This document shows, one piece after another, positions 1 through 8,709 of a stretch of 64,000 nucleotides of DNA. Both the position numbers and the translations under genes were made by a program. Where the stretch lies: contig DATAVA010000012.1 of assembly GCA_036267975.1 (NCBI GenBank), forward strand, positions 137,475 through 201,474, in the 5' to 3' direction. The stretch is from DAIDKA01 sp036267975. GTDB taxonomy: Bacteria; Pseudomonadota; Gammaproteobacteria; Steroidobacterales; Steroidobacteraceae. Every line of letters starts with the position of its first letter. Positions within the stretch are counted from its first letter, which is position 1. The notes beneath the pieces are model-generated. The model did no database searches. It saw only the letters and a program-made list of their open reading frames with translations, and was not told the origin of the DNA.

Positions 1-1
1 T

Positions 2-265
2 GCGGCCCGTCAGCGCTTCAATCAGTTCCAGCAGTTGCCGGCGCAGCGCCGGCAGATGCTGCGCCGGCGCTGGGAAGAGTTTCGCGCCCTGCCGCCCGCG
101 CGCCAGCAAGCGCAGCGTGAGAATTACCGCAAGTTCCAAAGCCTGCCGCAGCAGCAGCGCCAGCAGCTGCGCCAGCGCTGGCAGAACGCCAGTCCGCAAC
201 AGCGGCAGAACATGGTCCAGCGCGCGCGTGCGCGCCGGGCCGCGCGCGCGCCGAAACTGCGTTAG
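2..265 (+). CDS. DUF3106-like Gln/Arg-rich protein, 5' end outside window
   Basis: The reading frame is open from the window edge to a TAG at 263-265, so the N-terminus is missing. The visible 87 residues are dominated by Gln, Arg, Leu and Pro and contain a repeated pattern of the form F-x-x-L-P-x-x-x-R-x-x-x-x-x-R-W, seen about three times. This is typical of DUF3106 proteins, which are predicted periplasmic, coiled, basic proteins of unknown role. An N-terminal signal peptide would be expected upstream of the window. The function is unknown. The call rests on the repeat pattern only. Confidence 0.6.
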   Translation, partial: AARQRFNQFQQLPAQRRQMLRRRWEEFRALPPARQQAQRENYRKFQSLPQQQRQQLRQRWQNASPQQRQNMVQRARARRAARAPKLR

Positions 266-348
266 CGATTGAGCGCTGCTGTAGGACATCTGCCAGTGAC
301 CGGCCGCCTTGCAGCGTCGTATCATCGGCGCCTGACAAGGAGACCCCC

Positions 349-978
349 ATGACCCGCTACGTATTGCCCGATCTCGCCTATGACTACGGCGCTCTTGAGC
401 CGCATATCTCCGCCCGCATCATGGAGTTGCATCACAGCAAGCATCACAAAGCCTACGTTGATGGTGCCAACAAGACCCTCGAGCAGCTGGCGGAGGCCCG
501 ACAGAAGGGCGCGCTGGATGGCGCAGGAGTGCTCGAGCGCACCCTGGCATTTCACATCTCCGGCCATGTCATGCACAGTATTTTCTGGCAGAACCTGAGC
601 CCTAAGGGCGGCGGTAACCCGACGGGCGAGCTGGCCACGGCCATCAATCGCGACTTCGGCAGCTTTGATTCCTTCAAACTGCAGCTGAACAAGACCGCGG
701 GCACGATCCAAGGATCAGGCTGGGCGGCGCTGTACCTGGAACCGCTGACGCAGCAGCTGATCATCGGTTCGGTGCATGACCATCAGCAAAGCGTTTTCCA
801 GGGCTCGCTGCCGCTGATGGTCGTCGATGCCTGGGAGCACGCGTTCTATCTGCAGTACGTCAACGAGAAGGTGAAGTTCTTCGATGCGCTGTGGAACATC
901 TGGAACTGGACCGACATCGGTGAGCGTTATACGGCCGCGAAGAGCGCCAAGCTGAGCCTCAAGGGCGCGGTGGCCTGA
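349..978 (+). CDS. Superoxide dismutase (Fe/Mn), mycobacterial-type sequence
   Basis: Converts superoxide to O2 and H2O2. It is a 209-residue Fe/Mn-SOD. Predicted metal ligands are His28 (in HHSKHH), His76 (in GHVMHSIFW), Asp160 and His164 (in DAWEHAFYLQY). These positions coincide with the ligand numbering I recall for Mycobacterium tuberculosis SodA, and a His is present at 145 in the VHDHQ stretch as in that enzyme. The N-terminus LPDLAYDYGALEPHIS also resembles the actinobacterial/archaeal branch rather than E. coli SodB or SodA. There is no signal peptide, so it is probably cytoplasmic. An AAGGAG ribosome binding site precedes ATG 349. It is monocistronic, ending before a hairpin shared with hslU. 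Whether it uses Fe or Mn cannot be read from sequence. Confidence 0.92.
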   Translation: MTRYVLPDLAYDYGALEPHISARIMELHHSKHHKAYVDGANKTLEQLAEARQKGALDGAGVLERTLAFHISGHVMHSIFWQNLSPKGGGNPTGELATAINRDFGSFDSFKLQLNKTAGTIQGSGWAALYLEPLTQQLIIGSVHDHQQSVFQGSLPLMVVDAWEHAFYLQYVNEKVKFFDALWNIWNWTDIGERYTAAKSAKLSLKGAVA

Positions 979-997
979 AGGCGCACGCTGCCTGCTG

Positions 998-1027
998 AAA
1001 GCTGGCGGGCTCGGTCTCGCCAGCTTT
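998..1027. terminator. Bidirectional hairpin between sod and hslU
   Basis: A perfect 10-bp inverted repeat (AAAGCTGGCG at 998-1007, CGCCAGCTTT at 1018-1027, loop of 10 bases) lies between two convergent genes. The A and T at the stem ends give a short U run on both strands, so it plausibly terminates transcription from both sides. Confidence 0.6.
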
Positions 1028-1040
1028 GCATGCGCGCGTG

Positions 1041-2471
1041 CTAGAGGATGAACCGGCTCAGATCCTCGTCCTTCACCAGATCGCCCAGGTGCTTGGCGAC
1101 GTAGGCGCCGTCCACCGTCACTTCACGAACCTCGGAGCTGGTCGCATCGTAGGACACGGTCTCCAACAGCCGCTCCATCACGGTGTGTAGGCGTCGCGCA
1201 CCGATGTTCTCGGTCCGCTCATTAACGTGATGCGCGATCTCCGCGAGCCGACGCACGCCATCGGCGGCGAACGTCACGCTCACCCCTTCGGTCCCGAGCA
1301 GCGCCCGATACTGCGCCGTCAGCGACGCATCGGGCTCCGTGAGAATGCGCACGAAGTCATCGACCGTGAGTGAGCTGAGCTCAACGCGGATCGGCAATCG
1401 TCCCTGCAGTTCCGGAATCAGATCGGAGGGCTTGGACAGATGAAACGCGCCGGAGGCGATGAACAGCACATGATCGGTCTTCAGCGGCCCGTACTTCGTG
1501 GTCACGGTCGAGCCTTCGACCAGTGGTAGCAGATCGCGCTGCACGCCCTCGCGCGAGACATCCGCGCCGATGGTTTCGCCACGCCGCGACACCTTGTCGA
1601 TTTCGTCGATGAACACGATGCCGTTCTGCTCGGCATTGTGCAGCGCGCGAACCTTCAGCTCCTCCTCGTTGACCATGCGGCCCGCTTCCTCTTCGGCAAG
1701 CAGCTTCAGCGCCTCCTTCACCTTCACCTTGCGTGGCTTGGTGCGCTGACCGCTGAGGTTGTGGAACATCGATTGCAGCTGCTGCTGCATTTCCTCCATG
1801 CCGGGAGGCGCCATGATGTCGACCGAGGGGCCGAAGGCGCGCAGCTCGATCTCGATCTCGCGCTCGTCGAGATCGCCCTCGCGCAAGCGCTTGCGCAGTT
1901 TCTGCCGCGTCTCCGCATCGCGCGGCTGCGGCGGTTCATCGGTCGAAAAGCCCATTACCCGCGCCTTGGGCAGCAGTGCATCCAGCACGCGCTCCTCGGC
2001 GGCATCGGCCGCGCGCTCGCGCACTTTGCCCACCTGGCTCTCACGCTCCATCTTGATGGCAACTTCGGCGAGGTCCTTGACGATGGATTCGACGTCGCGG
2101 CCGACGTAGCCGACTTCAGTGAACTTGGTCGCTTCGACCTTGACGAACGGAGCATTGACGAGTTTTGCCAGCCGCCGCGCGATTTCGGTCTTGCCGACGC
2201 CGGTCGGTCCGATCATCAGGATGTTCTTCGGCGTGATCTCGTGGCGCATCGGTTCGGGAATCTGCATCCGGCGCCAGCGGTTGCGCAAGGCGATGGCAAC
2301 GGCGCGCTTCGCGGCATGCTGGCCGACGATGTGCTTGTCCAGTTCGGCCACGATCTCCTGCGGCGTCATGGCCTGCGGCGCAACGGCCTGCGCGTTCGCG
2401 GCCTGCGCCGCGGTGTCGTAGCGCGCGCCGCTATCAGCGGCCGCTGCGCTGTCGTTTGCAGGATTCGCCAT
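1041..2471 (-). CDS. hslU: HslU, ATPase subunit of the HslUV protease
   Basis: AAA+ unfoldase that feeds unfolded substrates into the HslV peptidase chamber in the cytoplasm. Walker A is GPTGVGKTE near residue 90, Walker B is VFIDEIDK near 290, with an I-domain between and the characteristic C-terminal LSRFIL, which inserts into HslV. At 476 residues it is about 33 longer than the roughly 443 of E. coli. The excess is an Ala/Asn/Gln-rich N-terminal tail before MTPQEIVAELDKHIVGQ. The start at 2471 directly follows the hslV stop (TAAATG). An internal ATG at 2369 would give the standard N-terminus but has no visible ribosome binding site. Co-transcribed with hslV and xerC. Confidence 0.97.
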   Translation of the reverse strand: MANPANDSAAAADSGARYDTAAQAANAQAVAPQAMTPQEIVAELDKHIVGQHAAKRAVAIALRNRWRRMQIPEPMRHEITPKNILMIGPTGVGKTEIARRLAKLVNAPFVKVEATKFTEVGYVGRDVESIVKDLAEVAIKMERESQVGKVRERAADAAEERVLDALLPKARVMGFSTDEPPQPRDAETRQKLRKRLREGDLDEREIEIELRAFGPSVDIMAPPGMEEMQQQLQSMFHNLSGQRTKPRKVKVKEALKLLAEEEAGRMVNEEELKVRALHNAEQNGIVFIDEIDKVSRRGETIGADVSREGVQRDLLPLVEGSTVTTKYGPLKTDHVLFIASGAFHLSKPSDLIPELQGRLPIRVELSSLTVDDFVRILTEPDASLTAQYRALLGTEGVSVTFAADGVRRLAEIAHHVNERTENIGARRLHTVMERLLETVSYDATSSEVREVTVDGAYVAKHLGDLVKDEDLSRFIL

Positions 2472-3014
2472 TTACTTGATCTCGTCGATGAGCAGGTTGC
2501 GGTTCGTGTAGATGCAGATGTCGGCGGCAATGTTGAGCGAACGCTCGACAATGCTGCGTGCATCCAGATCCGAGGAGTCCACCAGAGCGCGCGCCGCAGC
2601 CAGGGCATAGGAGCCGCCGGAGCCGATGGCGGCCACGTCGTATTCGGGTTCGATCACGTCGCCGTTGCCGGAGATCACGAAGATCTTTTCCTTGTCGCCC
2701 ACGAGCAGCAGCGCCTCGAGGCGGCGCAGGTAACGGTCGGAGCGCCAGTCCTTGGCCAGTTCGATGGCGGCGCGGGTGAGATTGCCGTGCTTTTCGAGCT
2801 TGCCCTCGAAGCGCTCGAACAGCGTGAAGGCATCCGCGGTGCCACCGGCAAATCCGGCGAGAACCTTGTCACCGTACAGGCGGCGCACCTTGCGGGCGTT
2901 GCCCTTCATGACCGTATTGCCGAGGGTGACCTGGCCATCGCCGCCGATGGCGACGGCACCGTTGCGGCGAACCGCGAGAATCGTTGTGCCGTGGGGATCG
3001 AAAGTGTTGCTCAT
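2472..3014 (-). CDS. hslV: HslV, peptidase subunit of the HslUV protease
   Basis: Threonine peptidase, the proteasome-beta-like core of the two-component HslUV protease. The 180-residue product has the family core (GDGQVTLGNTVMKGNARKVR, AGGTADAFTLFE, ICIYTN). The catalytic threonine is expected to be Thr10, the first Thr of GTTIL, exposed by removal of a nine-residue propeptide. E. coli HslV removes only its initiator Met. The short propeptide is common in beta- and other gammaproteobacteria. It is followed without gap by hslU and preceded by xerC 11 bases upstream, so the three are probably one transcript. Confidence 0.97.
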   Translation of the reverse strand: MSNTFDPHGTTILAVRRNGAVAIGGDGQVTLGNTVMKGNARKVRRLYGDKVLAGFAGGTADAFTLFERFEGKLEKHGNLTRAAIELAKDWRSDRYLRRLEALLLVGDKEKIFVISGNGDVIEPEYDVAAIGSGGSYALAAARALVDSSDLDARSIVERSLNIAADICIYTNRNLLIDEIK

Positions 3015-3025
3015 GCGTGCAGGCC

Positions 3026-3928
3026 TTACGCTTTTTTGCGCGCGCGGGGATGGCTAGCGTCGTAGATGCGGGCCAGATGCTGGAAATCAAGATGGGTATA
3101 GACCTGGGTGGTGGAGATGTCGGCGTGGCCGAGCAGTTCCTGCACCGCGCGTAATTCACCACTGGATTCAAGGAGATGCGAGGCGAAGGAGTGACGGAAC
3201 AGATGCGGATGGACGTGCATGGGCAGCCCCTGGCGCACGGCCCAGTACGCGACCCGCTTCTGGATGGCCCGGGGTCCGAGCCGCCGCCCGGAGGTGCCGA
3301 TGAAGACGGCCGGCGTGTCGTGCTTGAGCAGGGCATTGCGCTCCTTGAACCAGGCGGTCAGCGCGCTCAAGGCCTTGCGGCCCACGGGCAGTACGCGCGT
3401 CTTGCTGCCCTTGCCCAGCACCCGCACCGTCCGATCGGTGCAGTGCAAGTCCTGCAGGTTCAGGCCTACCAGCTCCGCCAGGCGCAGCCCCGAGGAATAC
3501 AGCAGTTCCATGAGGGCGCGATCACGGATCGCCAGCGCGTCTTCGGCGGGAATCTCCAGCAGCCGCGCCATCGAATCCGCATCGAGGGTTCCCGGCAGGC
3601 GCTTCTGGCCCTTCGGCGCCCGCACGTCCAGGGCGCAATTGCGTTTCAGGACCCCTTCGCGGATCAGGAAGTTCAGGAAGCTGCGCACCGCCGACAGTCG
3701 GCGCTGGACGCTGCGCGCGGCAAGTCCGGCGGCATGGCAGCGCGCCGCGAACAGCCGCACCTGCGCGTGTTCGAGACCTGCCCAGTCCGCGACGCCTTCC
3801 TTGCCGCAGAATCTGGCCAGGGCATTGAGGTCGCGCGCGTAATTGCTGTCCGTGTGAGCCGAGAACCGCCGCTCGCGGGTCAGATACTGGCGGAAGCGCG
3901 CGAGCTGTTCGCGGGACTCCGGGTTCAT
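3026..3928 (-). CDS. xerC: XerC, site-specific tyrosine recombinase
   Basis: Acts with XerD at dif to resolve chromosome dimers at division. It has 300 residues. The N-terminal SAM-like DNA-binding domain spans about residues 5-95 and the catalytic domain about 110-285. Catalytic residues are visible: Arg149 (SSGLRLAEL), Lys173, His242 and Arg245 (HLFRHSFASHLL), His268 (LLGHADISTTQ) and the nucleophile Tyr277 (VYTHLD). The context dapF-DUF484-xerC is the conserved gammaproteobacterial arrangement, which supports XerC over XerD or an integrase. The gene is separated from DUF484 by 18 bases. Confidence 0.95.
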   Translation of the reverse strand: MNPESREQLARFRQYLTRERRFSAHTDSNYARDLNALARFCGKEGVADWAGLEHAQVRLFAARCHAAGLAARSVQRRLSAVRSFLNFLIREGVLKRNCALDVRAPKGQKRLPGTLDADSMARLLEIPAEDALAIRDRALMELLYSSGLRLAELVGLNLQDLHCTDRTVRVLGKGSKTRVLPVGRKALSALTAWFKERNALLKHDTPAVFIGTSGRRLGPRAIQKRVAYWAVRQGLPMHVHPHLFRHSFASHLLESSGELRAVQELLGHADISTTQVYTHLDFQHLARIYDASHPRARKKA

Positions 3929-3946
3929 GACCGGCCGCCGGCGCGC

Positions 3947-4648
3947 TTACGGGCGGGACAGCACATCCGAAATCAGGTCGGCCAGCCGCGCCAGGAAATC
4001 GGTGCTCATGCCCGGATGGAAGCGATCCCGGTCGGTGCTGCCCAGCGCGAGCAGACCGAGCGCGCCGTGGTCGCCGAGCGGCACCAGCGCCACCGAGCCG
4101 ATGTCCGGCGCATCGGCGGCGAACAGGAAGTCACGCTGCGAGTCGCGTGCCTGGCCGCAACGCGGCTTGCCGCTGGTGAACAGTGACTCGAAGGACTTGA
4201 GGTTGGCATCGTCGGCATTGACGAGACGCACGAACCGCTGCGGCGCGAGCGCTTCGTCCGGTTGCCCGATCAGCACCAGCACCGAATGGAACGAGTCGAA
4301 GTCTTCGCGCAGGCTGGCTTCGAGCTGCTCGATGGCGCCGTGCCGGGTCTGCGCACGCAGCAGCCGCCGCGTGAAGCGATGCAGTTTCTCGGCGACCGCG
4401 TCATTGGCGCGCGCGACGGTGACGAAGTCCGCGAGTTTCTGCTCCAGACTCGCGTGCCGCTCGCGCAGCACCTCGACCTGGCGTTCGACCAGCGAAATCG
4501 TCGAGCTGCCGCGCGCGTGCGGTAGCCGCAGCCGCGCCAGCAGCGGCAGATGGTTCTCGAAGAACTCCGGATTCTGCTGCAGAAAGTGGGCAACCGTTTC
4601 TTCTTCGCTCTGCTGCGGCGGGATTCCCCGAGCCTCTCTTGTGCTCAT
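3947..4648 (-). CDS. DUF484 family protein (GAF-like)
   Basis: A 233-residue member of DUF484 (YigA in E. coli), found almost invariably between dapF and xerC. An N-terminal helical segment (EETVAHFLQQNPEFFENHLPLL) and a heptad-like region around residues 50-80 precede a GAF-like domain ending FHPGMSTDFLARLADLI. There is no signal peptide or membrane segment. The molecular function is not established. It sits between dapF (33 bases) and xerC (18 bases) in the same orientation. Confidence 0.88.
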   Translation of the reverse strand: MSTREARGIPPQQSEEETVAHFLQQNPEFFENHLPLLARLRLPHARGSSTISLVERQVEVLRERHASLEQKLADFVTVARANDAVAEKLHRFTRRLLRAQTRHGAIEQLEASLREDFDSFHSVLVLIGQPDEALAPQRFVRLVNADDANLKSFESLFTSGKPRCGQARDSQRDFLFAADAPDIGSVALVPLGDHGALGLLALGSTDRDRFHPGMSTDFLARLADLISDVLSRP

Positions 4649-4681
4649 TTCGCTGCGTCCTTCAAACGTTGGATGGCATGT

Positions 4682-5521
4682 TCATTGGCGGAAAAGTTCG
4701 CAATGTCCTTCGAAGGCGACCTGCGCCGGTCCGGTCAACCAGACCGGCTCCCCCGGACCTGCCCAGTCTACGCGCAACTCGCCGCCGCGGACGTGCACTC
4801 GCACCTGCGGGTCGAGCAGACCGCGCTGTCGTCCGACGATCACGGCCGCGCACGCACCGGTGCCGCAGGCCAGGGTTTCCCCGGCGCCGCGCTCGTAGAC
4901 GCGCAGCCGGATGGCCGCGCGGTCCACCACTTCCATGAAACCGACGTTGACCCGGCGCGGGAAACGCGGATGACTCTCGATAGCGGGACCGAGGCTGGCG
5001 ACGGGCGCCGAATCCACCGCGGCAACCTGCAGCACCGCGTGCGGATTGCCCACCGAGACCGCGCCGATTTCGACCGTGGCGCTGCCGGCGGTGAGGGCGT
5101 AGCGCTCCTGGCGCTCGCTGGCCTCGAAGGGGAGCGCCGCCGGCTCGAAGCAGGGCACGCCCATTTCGACCGAGACCAACTCGGCGCCGGTTAGGCGGGC
5201 GCGCACTGGCCCCGCGCGACTGTCCATCAGGAACTCACTGGCTGGCGCGCGGCCTTGGCGGTACAGGAGCGAGGCGATGCAGCGTGCGCCGTTGCCGCAC
5301 TGCTCGACTTCCTCGCCGTCACTGTTGAAGATCTGATAGTAGATGGCGGTGTCGGCGCGCCGTGCCGGATGCAGCACCAGCGCCTGGTCGAATCCAATGC
5401 CCGTATGGCGGTCGGCCAGAGCGCGCAACTGCCCGGGTGTCGGTGCCGGCGTCGCGCGCAGCACATCGAAGACGATGAAGTCATTACCCACGCCGTGCAT
5501 CTTCGTGAAGTTGATGCGCAT
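4682..5521 (-). CDS. dapF: DapF, diaminopimelate epimerase
   Basis: Interconverts LL- and meso-diaminopimelate for lysine and peptidoglycan synthesis in the cytoplasm, without a cofactor. The chosen ATG at 5521 gives the standard N-terminus MRINFTKMHGVGNDF and 279 residues. The open frame extends upstream, but that sequence has no family resemblance. The two catalytic cysteines are visible: Cys75 in EQCGNGARC and Cys219 in LACGTGAC. It heads the leftward block with DUF484, xerC, hslV and hslU. Confidence 0.96.
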   Translation of the reverse strand: MRINFTKMHGVGNDFIVFDVLRATPAPTPGQLRALADRHTGIGFDQALVLHPARRADTAIYYQIFNSDGEEVEQCGNGARCIASLLYRQGRAPASEFLMDSRAGPVRARLTGAELVSVEMGVPCFEPAALPFEASERQERYALTAGSATVEIGAVSVGNPHAVLQVAAVDSAPVASLGPAIESHPRFPRRVNVGFMEVVDRAAIRLRVYERGAGETLACGTGACAAVIVGRQRGLLDPQVRVHVRGGELRVDWAGPGEPVWLTGPAQVAFEGHCELFRQ

Positions 5522-5584
5522 TGCACAGCAGAATACCGCAATCCAGTCGTGCAACGCCGGCAGAAGGCATAATCTTCGGCACCA

Positions 5585-6568
5585 ATGCCCTCGAGTCACA
5601 CCGTACGCATCCTCCCGCACGAGCGCAGCATCAGCGTTGCGGAGGACGTTCCGGTGCTCACCGCAGCGCAGCTGGCCGGCATACCGCTGCCACACAGCTG
5701 CCGTTCGGGCCGCTGCGGGTCATGCCGGGCGCGGCTGCTGAGCGGCCGGATCGAATACCGGGATGGGCCGCCGCCGGGCCTTTCGCCGCGGGAAACACGT
5801 GAGGGCTTTGTGCTGCTGTGTCAGGCGCTCGCGCGCTCCGATCTGGTGGTCGAGGCGCGCGGGGTGACCAGGCCCGCGAGCACTGAAGTTCGCATCGTAC
5901 CCGCCCGCATCGCACGGCGCGAGCCGCTGAGCGCGGCGGTCATGCGGCTGACACTGCGCCTGCCCGGCGCGGAAGTCATGGAGTTCCAGGCGGGGCAGTA
6001 TCTGGATGTGCTGCTTGAGGGTGGCCGGCGGCGCAGCTATTCGGTGGCCAACGCGCCGAATGCGGGCGGCGAGCTGGAACTGCATGTGCGGCACGTTCCG
6101 GGCGGCGCCTTCAGTGAGCCGCTGTTCAGCAGCCTGCGCGAGGGTGCGGTCCTGAAGATCGAGGGCCCGCTCGGACAGTTTCGCTATGAAGGCGGCCCAC
6201 AACCTGCCATTTTCATCGCCGGCGGCAGCGGGTTCGCGCCGATCGGGGCCCTGCTGGGTCAGGCATTGAGCGAGGACTCGCGGTGTGACCTGCACCTGTT
6301 CTGGGGCGCACGCGAGGCCGCGGACATGTATGAGGACGGGCGGGTGCGCAACTGGGCGGCGCGCCACACGCGCCTCACCGTGCATAGACAATGCACCGGC
6401 AGGGTGCACGAGGCGGTGCTTGCGGCTCATCCGGACCTCGCGCCATTTGCGATCTATGCGGCCGGGCCGCCGGCGATGATCGAGGCCATCCGGCACACCT
6501 TCCCGGCGCACAGTGCGCAGCTGCAGCATCTGAGCCTGGAGTCTTTCGACTACGCCGTGGACCCATGA
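5585..6568 (+). CDS. 2Fe-2S ferredoxin / FAD / NAD(P)H reductase
   Basis: A 327-residue electron-transfer flavoprotein. The N-terminal plant-type ferredoxin domain (about residues 5-90) has cluster cysteines 39, 44, 47 and 79 (HSCRSGRCGSC ... LLCQ). The FAD-binding beta-barrel follows with an RxYS motif at 150-153 (RRSYSVAN). The NAD(P)H domain has a GGSGFAP motif near 213. This order matches the reductase component of ring-hydroxylating oxygenases, CDP-6-deoxyglucoseen reductases (AscD-like) and the widespread CobW-independent paralogues. No oxygenase subunit is encoded nearby, so the electron acceptor is unknown. The response regulator gene starts 16 bases downstream and may be co-transcribed. 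Confidence 0.85.
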   Translation: MPSSHTVRILPHERSISVAEDVPVLTAAQLAGIPLPHSCRSGRCGSCRARLLSGRIEYRDGPPPGLSPRETREGFVLLCQALARSDLVVEARGVTRPASTEVRIVPARIARREPLSAAVMRLTLRLPGAEVMEFQAGQYLDVLLEGGRRRSYSVANAPNAGGELELHVRHVPGGAFSEPLFSSLREGAVLKIEGPLGQFRYEGGPQPAIFIAGGSGFAPIGALLGQALSEDSRCDLHLFWGAREAADMYEDGRVRNWAARHTRLTVHRQCTGRVHEAVLAAHPDLAPFAIYAAGPPAMIEAIRHTFPAHSAQLQHLSLESFDYAVDP

Positions 6569-6584
6569 GTCGTACCATCCCGCC

Positions 6585-7253
6585 ATGCGCATTCTGGTCG
6601 TAGAGGACAATGACCTGGTGGCGGATGCCATCACCCTGGGGCTGTCCGCCGCAGGCTTCGCGGTGGATCGCAGCGCAAGTGCAGAAGCCGCCGATAGCGC
6701 GCTTGCAACCGAACACTTCGATCTGCTGGTGGTGGACGTGGGTCTGCCGGGCCAGGACGGGCTGTCGCTGGTGCGGCGATTGCGTGGTCGCGGTGCGATG
6801 CAGCCGGTGCTCATTCTGACCGCGCGGGACACGCTGGCCATCAAGATCGAGGCGCTGAATCTCGGCGCGGATGATTTCCTGCTCAAGCCCTTCGAGCAGG
6901 ACGAACTCATCGCACGCTGCCGCGCACTGATCCGTCGGGCCAACCTCTATGCCGGTGAGCAGGTCAATCTCGGCCGCATGCGACTGGATGTTGCCGGCCG
7001 GATGCTGCGCATCGATGAAGCCGCGGTGGATCTTACCGGGCGCGAGTGGCTGGTGCTCGAATGCCTGGCGTTGAACGCGGGCCGCGTGGTCTCCAAGGAT
7101 CGCCTGCAGCAGGCCATCGCCAGTTTTGATCAGGCGCTCACGCCGAACGCCGTGGAAGTCTACGTCTCGCGCGTGCGCGCGAAACTCGGCGACGCCGCCG
7201 TCATCCGCACGGTTCGGGGGCTGGGGTACCGGTTGGATGATCCAAGCAGCTAA
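6585..7253 (+). CDS. Two-component response regulator, OmpR/PhoB family
   Basis: 222 residues: a receiver domain (1-115) with acidic pocket Glu7-Asp8, phospho-acceptor Asp51 (VVDVGLPG), Thr79 and Lys101 (LLKPF), then a winged-helix DNA-binding domain (about 125-218) with the Trans_Reg_C ending VRTVRGLGYRL. It resembles the QseB/PmrA/TctD subgroup. The target genes are unknown. Its stop codon lies inside the downstream kinase gene, a translational overlap typical of paired regulators. Confidence 0.94.
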   Translation: MRILVVEDNDLVADAITLGLSAAGFAVDRSASAEAADSALATEHFDLLVVDVGLPGQDGLSLVRRLRGRGAMQPVLILTARDTLAIKIEALNLGADDFLLKPFEQDELIARCRALIRRANLYAGEQVNLGRMRLDVAGRMLRIDEAAVDLTGREWLVLECLALNAGRVVSKDRLQQAIASFDQALTPNAVEVYVSRVRAKLGDAAVIRTVRGLGYRLDDPSS

Positions 7254-8616
7254 GTCGGCACCGTCCATACAGCGTCGCCTGCTGTGGTTCCTGCTGCCAC
7301 CGCTGGCGGTGCTGATGCTAGTCGGGGTGTATGCCAACTACCGGGCGGCCACCGCTTTCGTGGAGTCAGCCTACGATGAGCGGCTCGGCGATGCCGCCAC
7401 GGGGTTGGCCGGCAGCGTCCTCAAAGAGGGTCAGCGGCTGCGGGTCGACGCGAGCACGGTGCCAACGACGGCACATCACGCTGATCACCTGGTGGATCTG
7501 CGCTACGCCATCGTCAGTTCCAGAGGGGAGTTGCTCGCCGGCAATCGTGACGTGCCGGTTGCGGCCGCCTCGGTGGCTGCGAATCCGACCTTCGCCGATG
7601 CGGTCGTGAGTGGCGAGCGTCTGCGCGTCGCCAGCTACCGGGTCAACATTGGCGGAGATGTGGCCATCATCAGTGTGGCGGAGTCCGCCGCACAGCGTGC
7701 CGTACCGGGTCGCTTCATTCTTGCCAGCACCTGGCTGATGGACTTCATCCAGCTCGACGTGACGTTGCTGATCGTCTGGCTCGGCGTGCACTTTGGCTTG
7801 AAGCCCTTGCTGTCGCTGCGCAGACAGATCGAAGCCGGATCGCCGCGCGCGCTCAAGCACCTTGATGCCACGACGGTTCCGGGCGAGGTCAAACCGCTGG
7901 TCGAGGCGCTCAACCTGCTATTTGACGTCCTGGCGGAGGCGGCGCGCTCCCAGCGCCGCTTCGTGGCGGACACGGCTCACCAGCTGCGCACGCCCATTAC
8001 GGGCCTGCTGGGCAATCTCGAATTGCTGATGAAGGAACCGGCGGCGGCAGCGCAGCGGCCGAGACTGCAGGCACTGCACACCGGCATGGAGAACCTGGCC
8101 CGCTCGGCGAACCAGTTGCTGGCATTGGCGCGCGCCGATCCCTCGACCAGCTTCGCCGAGCAATTCGACACGGTTGATTTGCGGGCCCTGGCCGGACGCA
8201 TCGTGGAAATCAACGTGGATCGCGCCTTGAACGGCGGATTGGATCTGGGCGTCGAGGCCGGCGCGGTGGCGGTGCGCGGCAATGTGCGATTGCTCGAGGA
8301 TCTGCTGGGCAACCTGGTCGACAATGCCATCCACTACACCCCACGTGGTGGTCACGTGACGGTGCGCGCCGGGTTGTGCGATGGCCGGCCATATCTGGAA
8401 GTCGAGGACGATGGACCGGGGATAGCGGAGGATCAGCGCGGCCGGGTGCGCGAGCGGTTTTACCGTATTCCGGGCTCGAGTGGGCATGGCTGCGGCCTGG
8501 GGCTCGCGATCGTGTCGGAGATCGCCGAGGCGCATGGGGCGCAATTCAGACTGGAATCCGGCACCGCGAGCACAGGGATCCGGGCCCGGGTGCTTTTCAG
8601 GTCACCGCTAGTGTGA
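7237..8616 (+). CDS. Sensor histidine kinase paired with the OmpR-type regulator
   Basis: The start at ATG 7237 overlaps the regulator by 17 bases and gives a 459-residue inner-membrane kinase. Its first transmembrane helix is at about 14-34, a periplasmic sensory region at about 36-165, a second helix at about 170-187, then a linker. The phospho-acceptor is His248 in DTAHQLRTPI. The ATPase domain follows with N box DNAIHYTP, G1 box DDGPGIAE and G2 box GCGLGLAIV. The N-terminal 2CSK-type layout is that of QseC/TctE kinases. The ligand is unknown; TctE-like kinases often sense carboxylates, but nothing here proves that. An upstream in-frame extension to 7126 lies wholly inside the regulator gene and was rejected. 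Confidence 0.93.
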   Translation: MIQAAKSAPSIQRRLLWFLLPPLAVLMLVGVYANYRAATAFVESAYDERLGDAATGLAGSVLKEGQRLRVDASTVPTTAHHADHLVDLRYAIVSSRGELLAGNRDVPVAAASVAANPTFADAVVSGERLRVASYRVNIGGDVAIISVAESAAQRAVPGRFILASTWLMDFIQLDVTLLIVWLGVHFGLKPLLSLRRQIEAGSPRALKHLDATTVPGEVKPLVEALNLLFDVLAEAARSQRRFVADTAHQLRTPITGLLGNLELLMKEPAAAAQRPRLQALHTGMENLARSANQLLALARADPSTSFAEQFDTVDLRALAGRIVEINVDRALNGGLDLGVEAGAVAVRGNVRLLEDLLGNLVDNAIHYTPRGGHVTVRAGLCDGRPYLEVEDDGPGIAEDQRGRVRERFYRIPGSSGHGCGLGLAIVSEIAEAHGAQFRLESGTASTGIRARVLFRSPLV

Positions 8617-8709
8617 CGTGGTTATCAGTTTGACAGCCTGCGGGCATCCGGTGGCCCCGCAGAGCCAGTCGTCAGATTCAAGCAAGCTTGCCCCCCTAAG
8701 GTGATTCAC

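Noticed and set aside
1638..3065. 475-residue plus-strand open frame
   Set aside because: Antisense to hslU/hslV, with Ala/Arg/His-rich nonsense; it is a GC-rich shadow of two clear genes.
5720..6943. 407-residue minus-strand open frame
   Set aside because: Runs antisense through the reductase and response regulator; no family features.
8638..8662. CTGCGGG/CCCGCAG hairpin after the kinase gene
   Set aside because: No U tract follows, so I could not support a terminator call.
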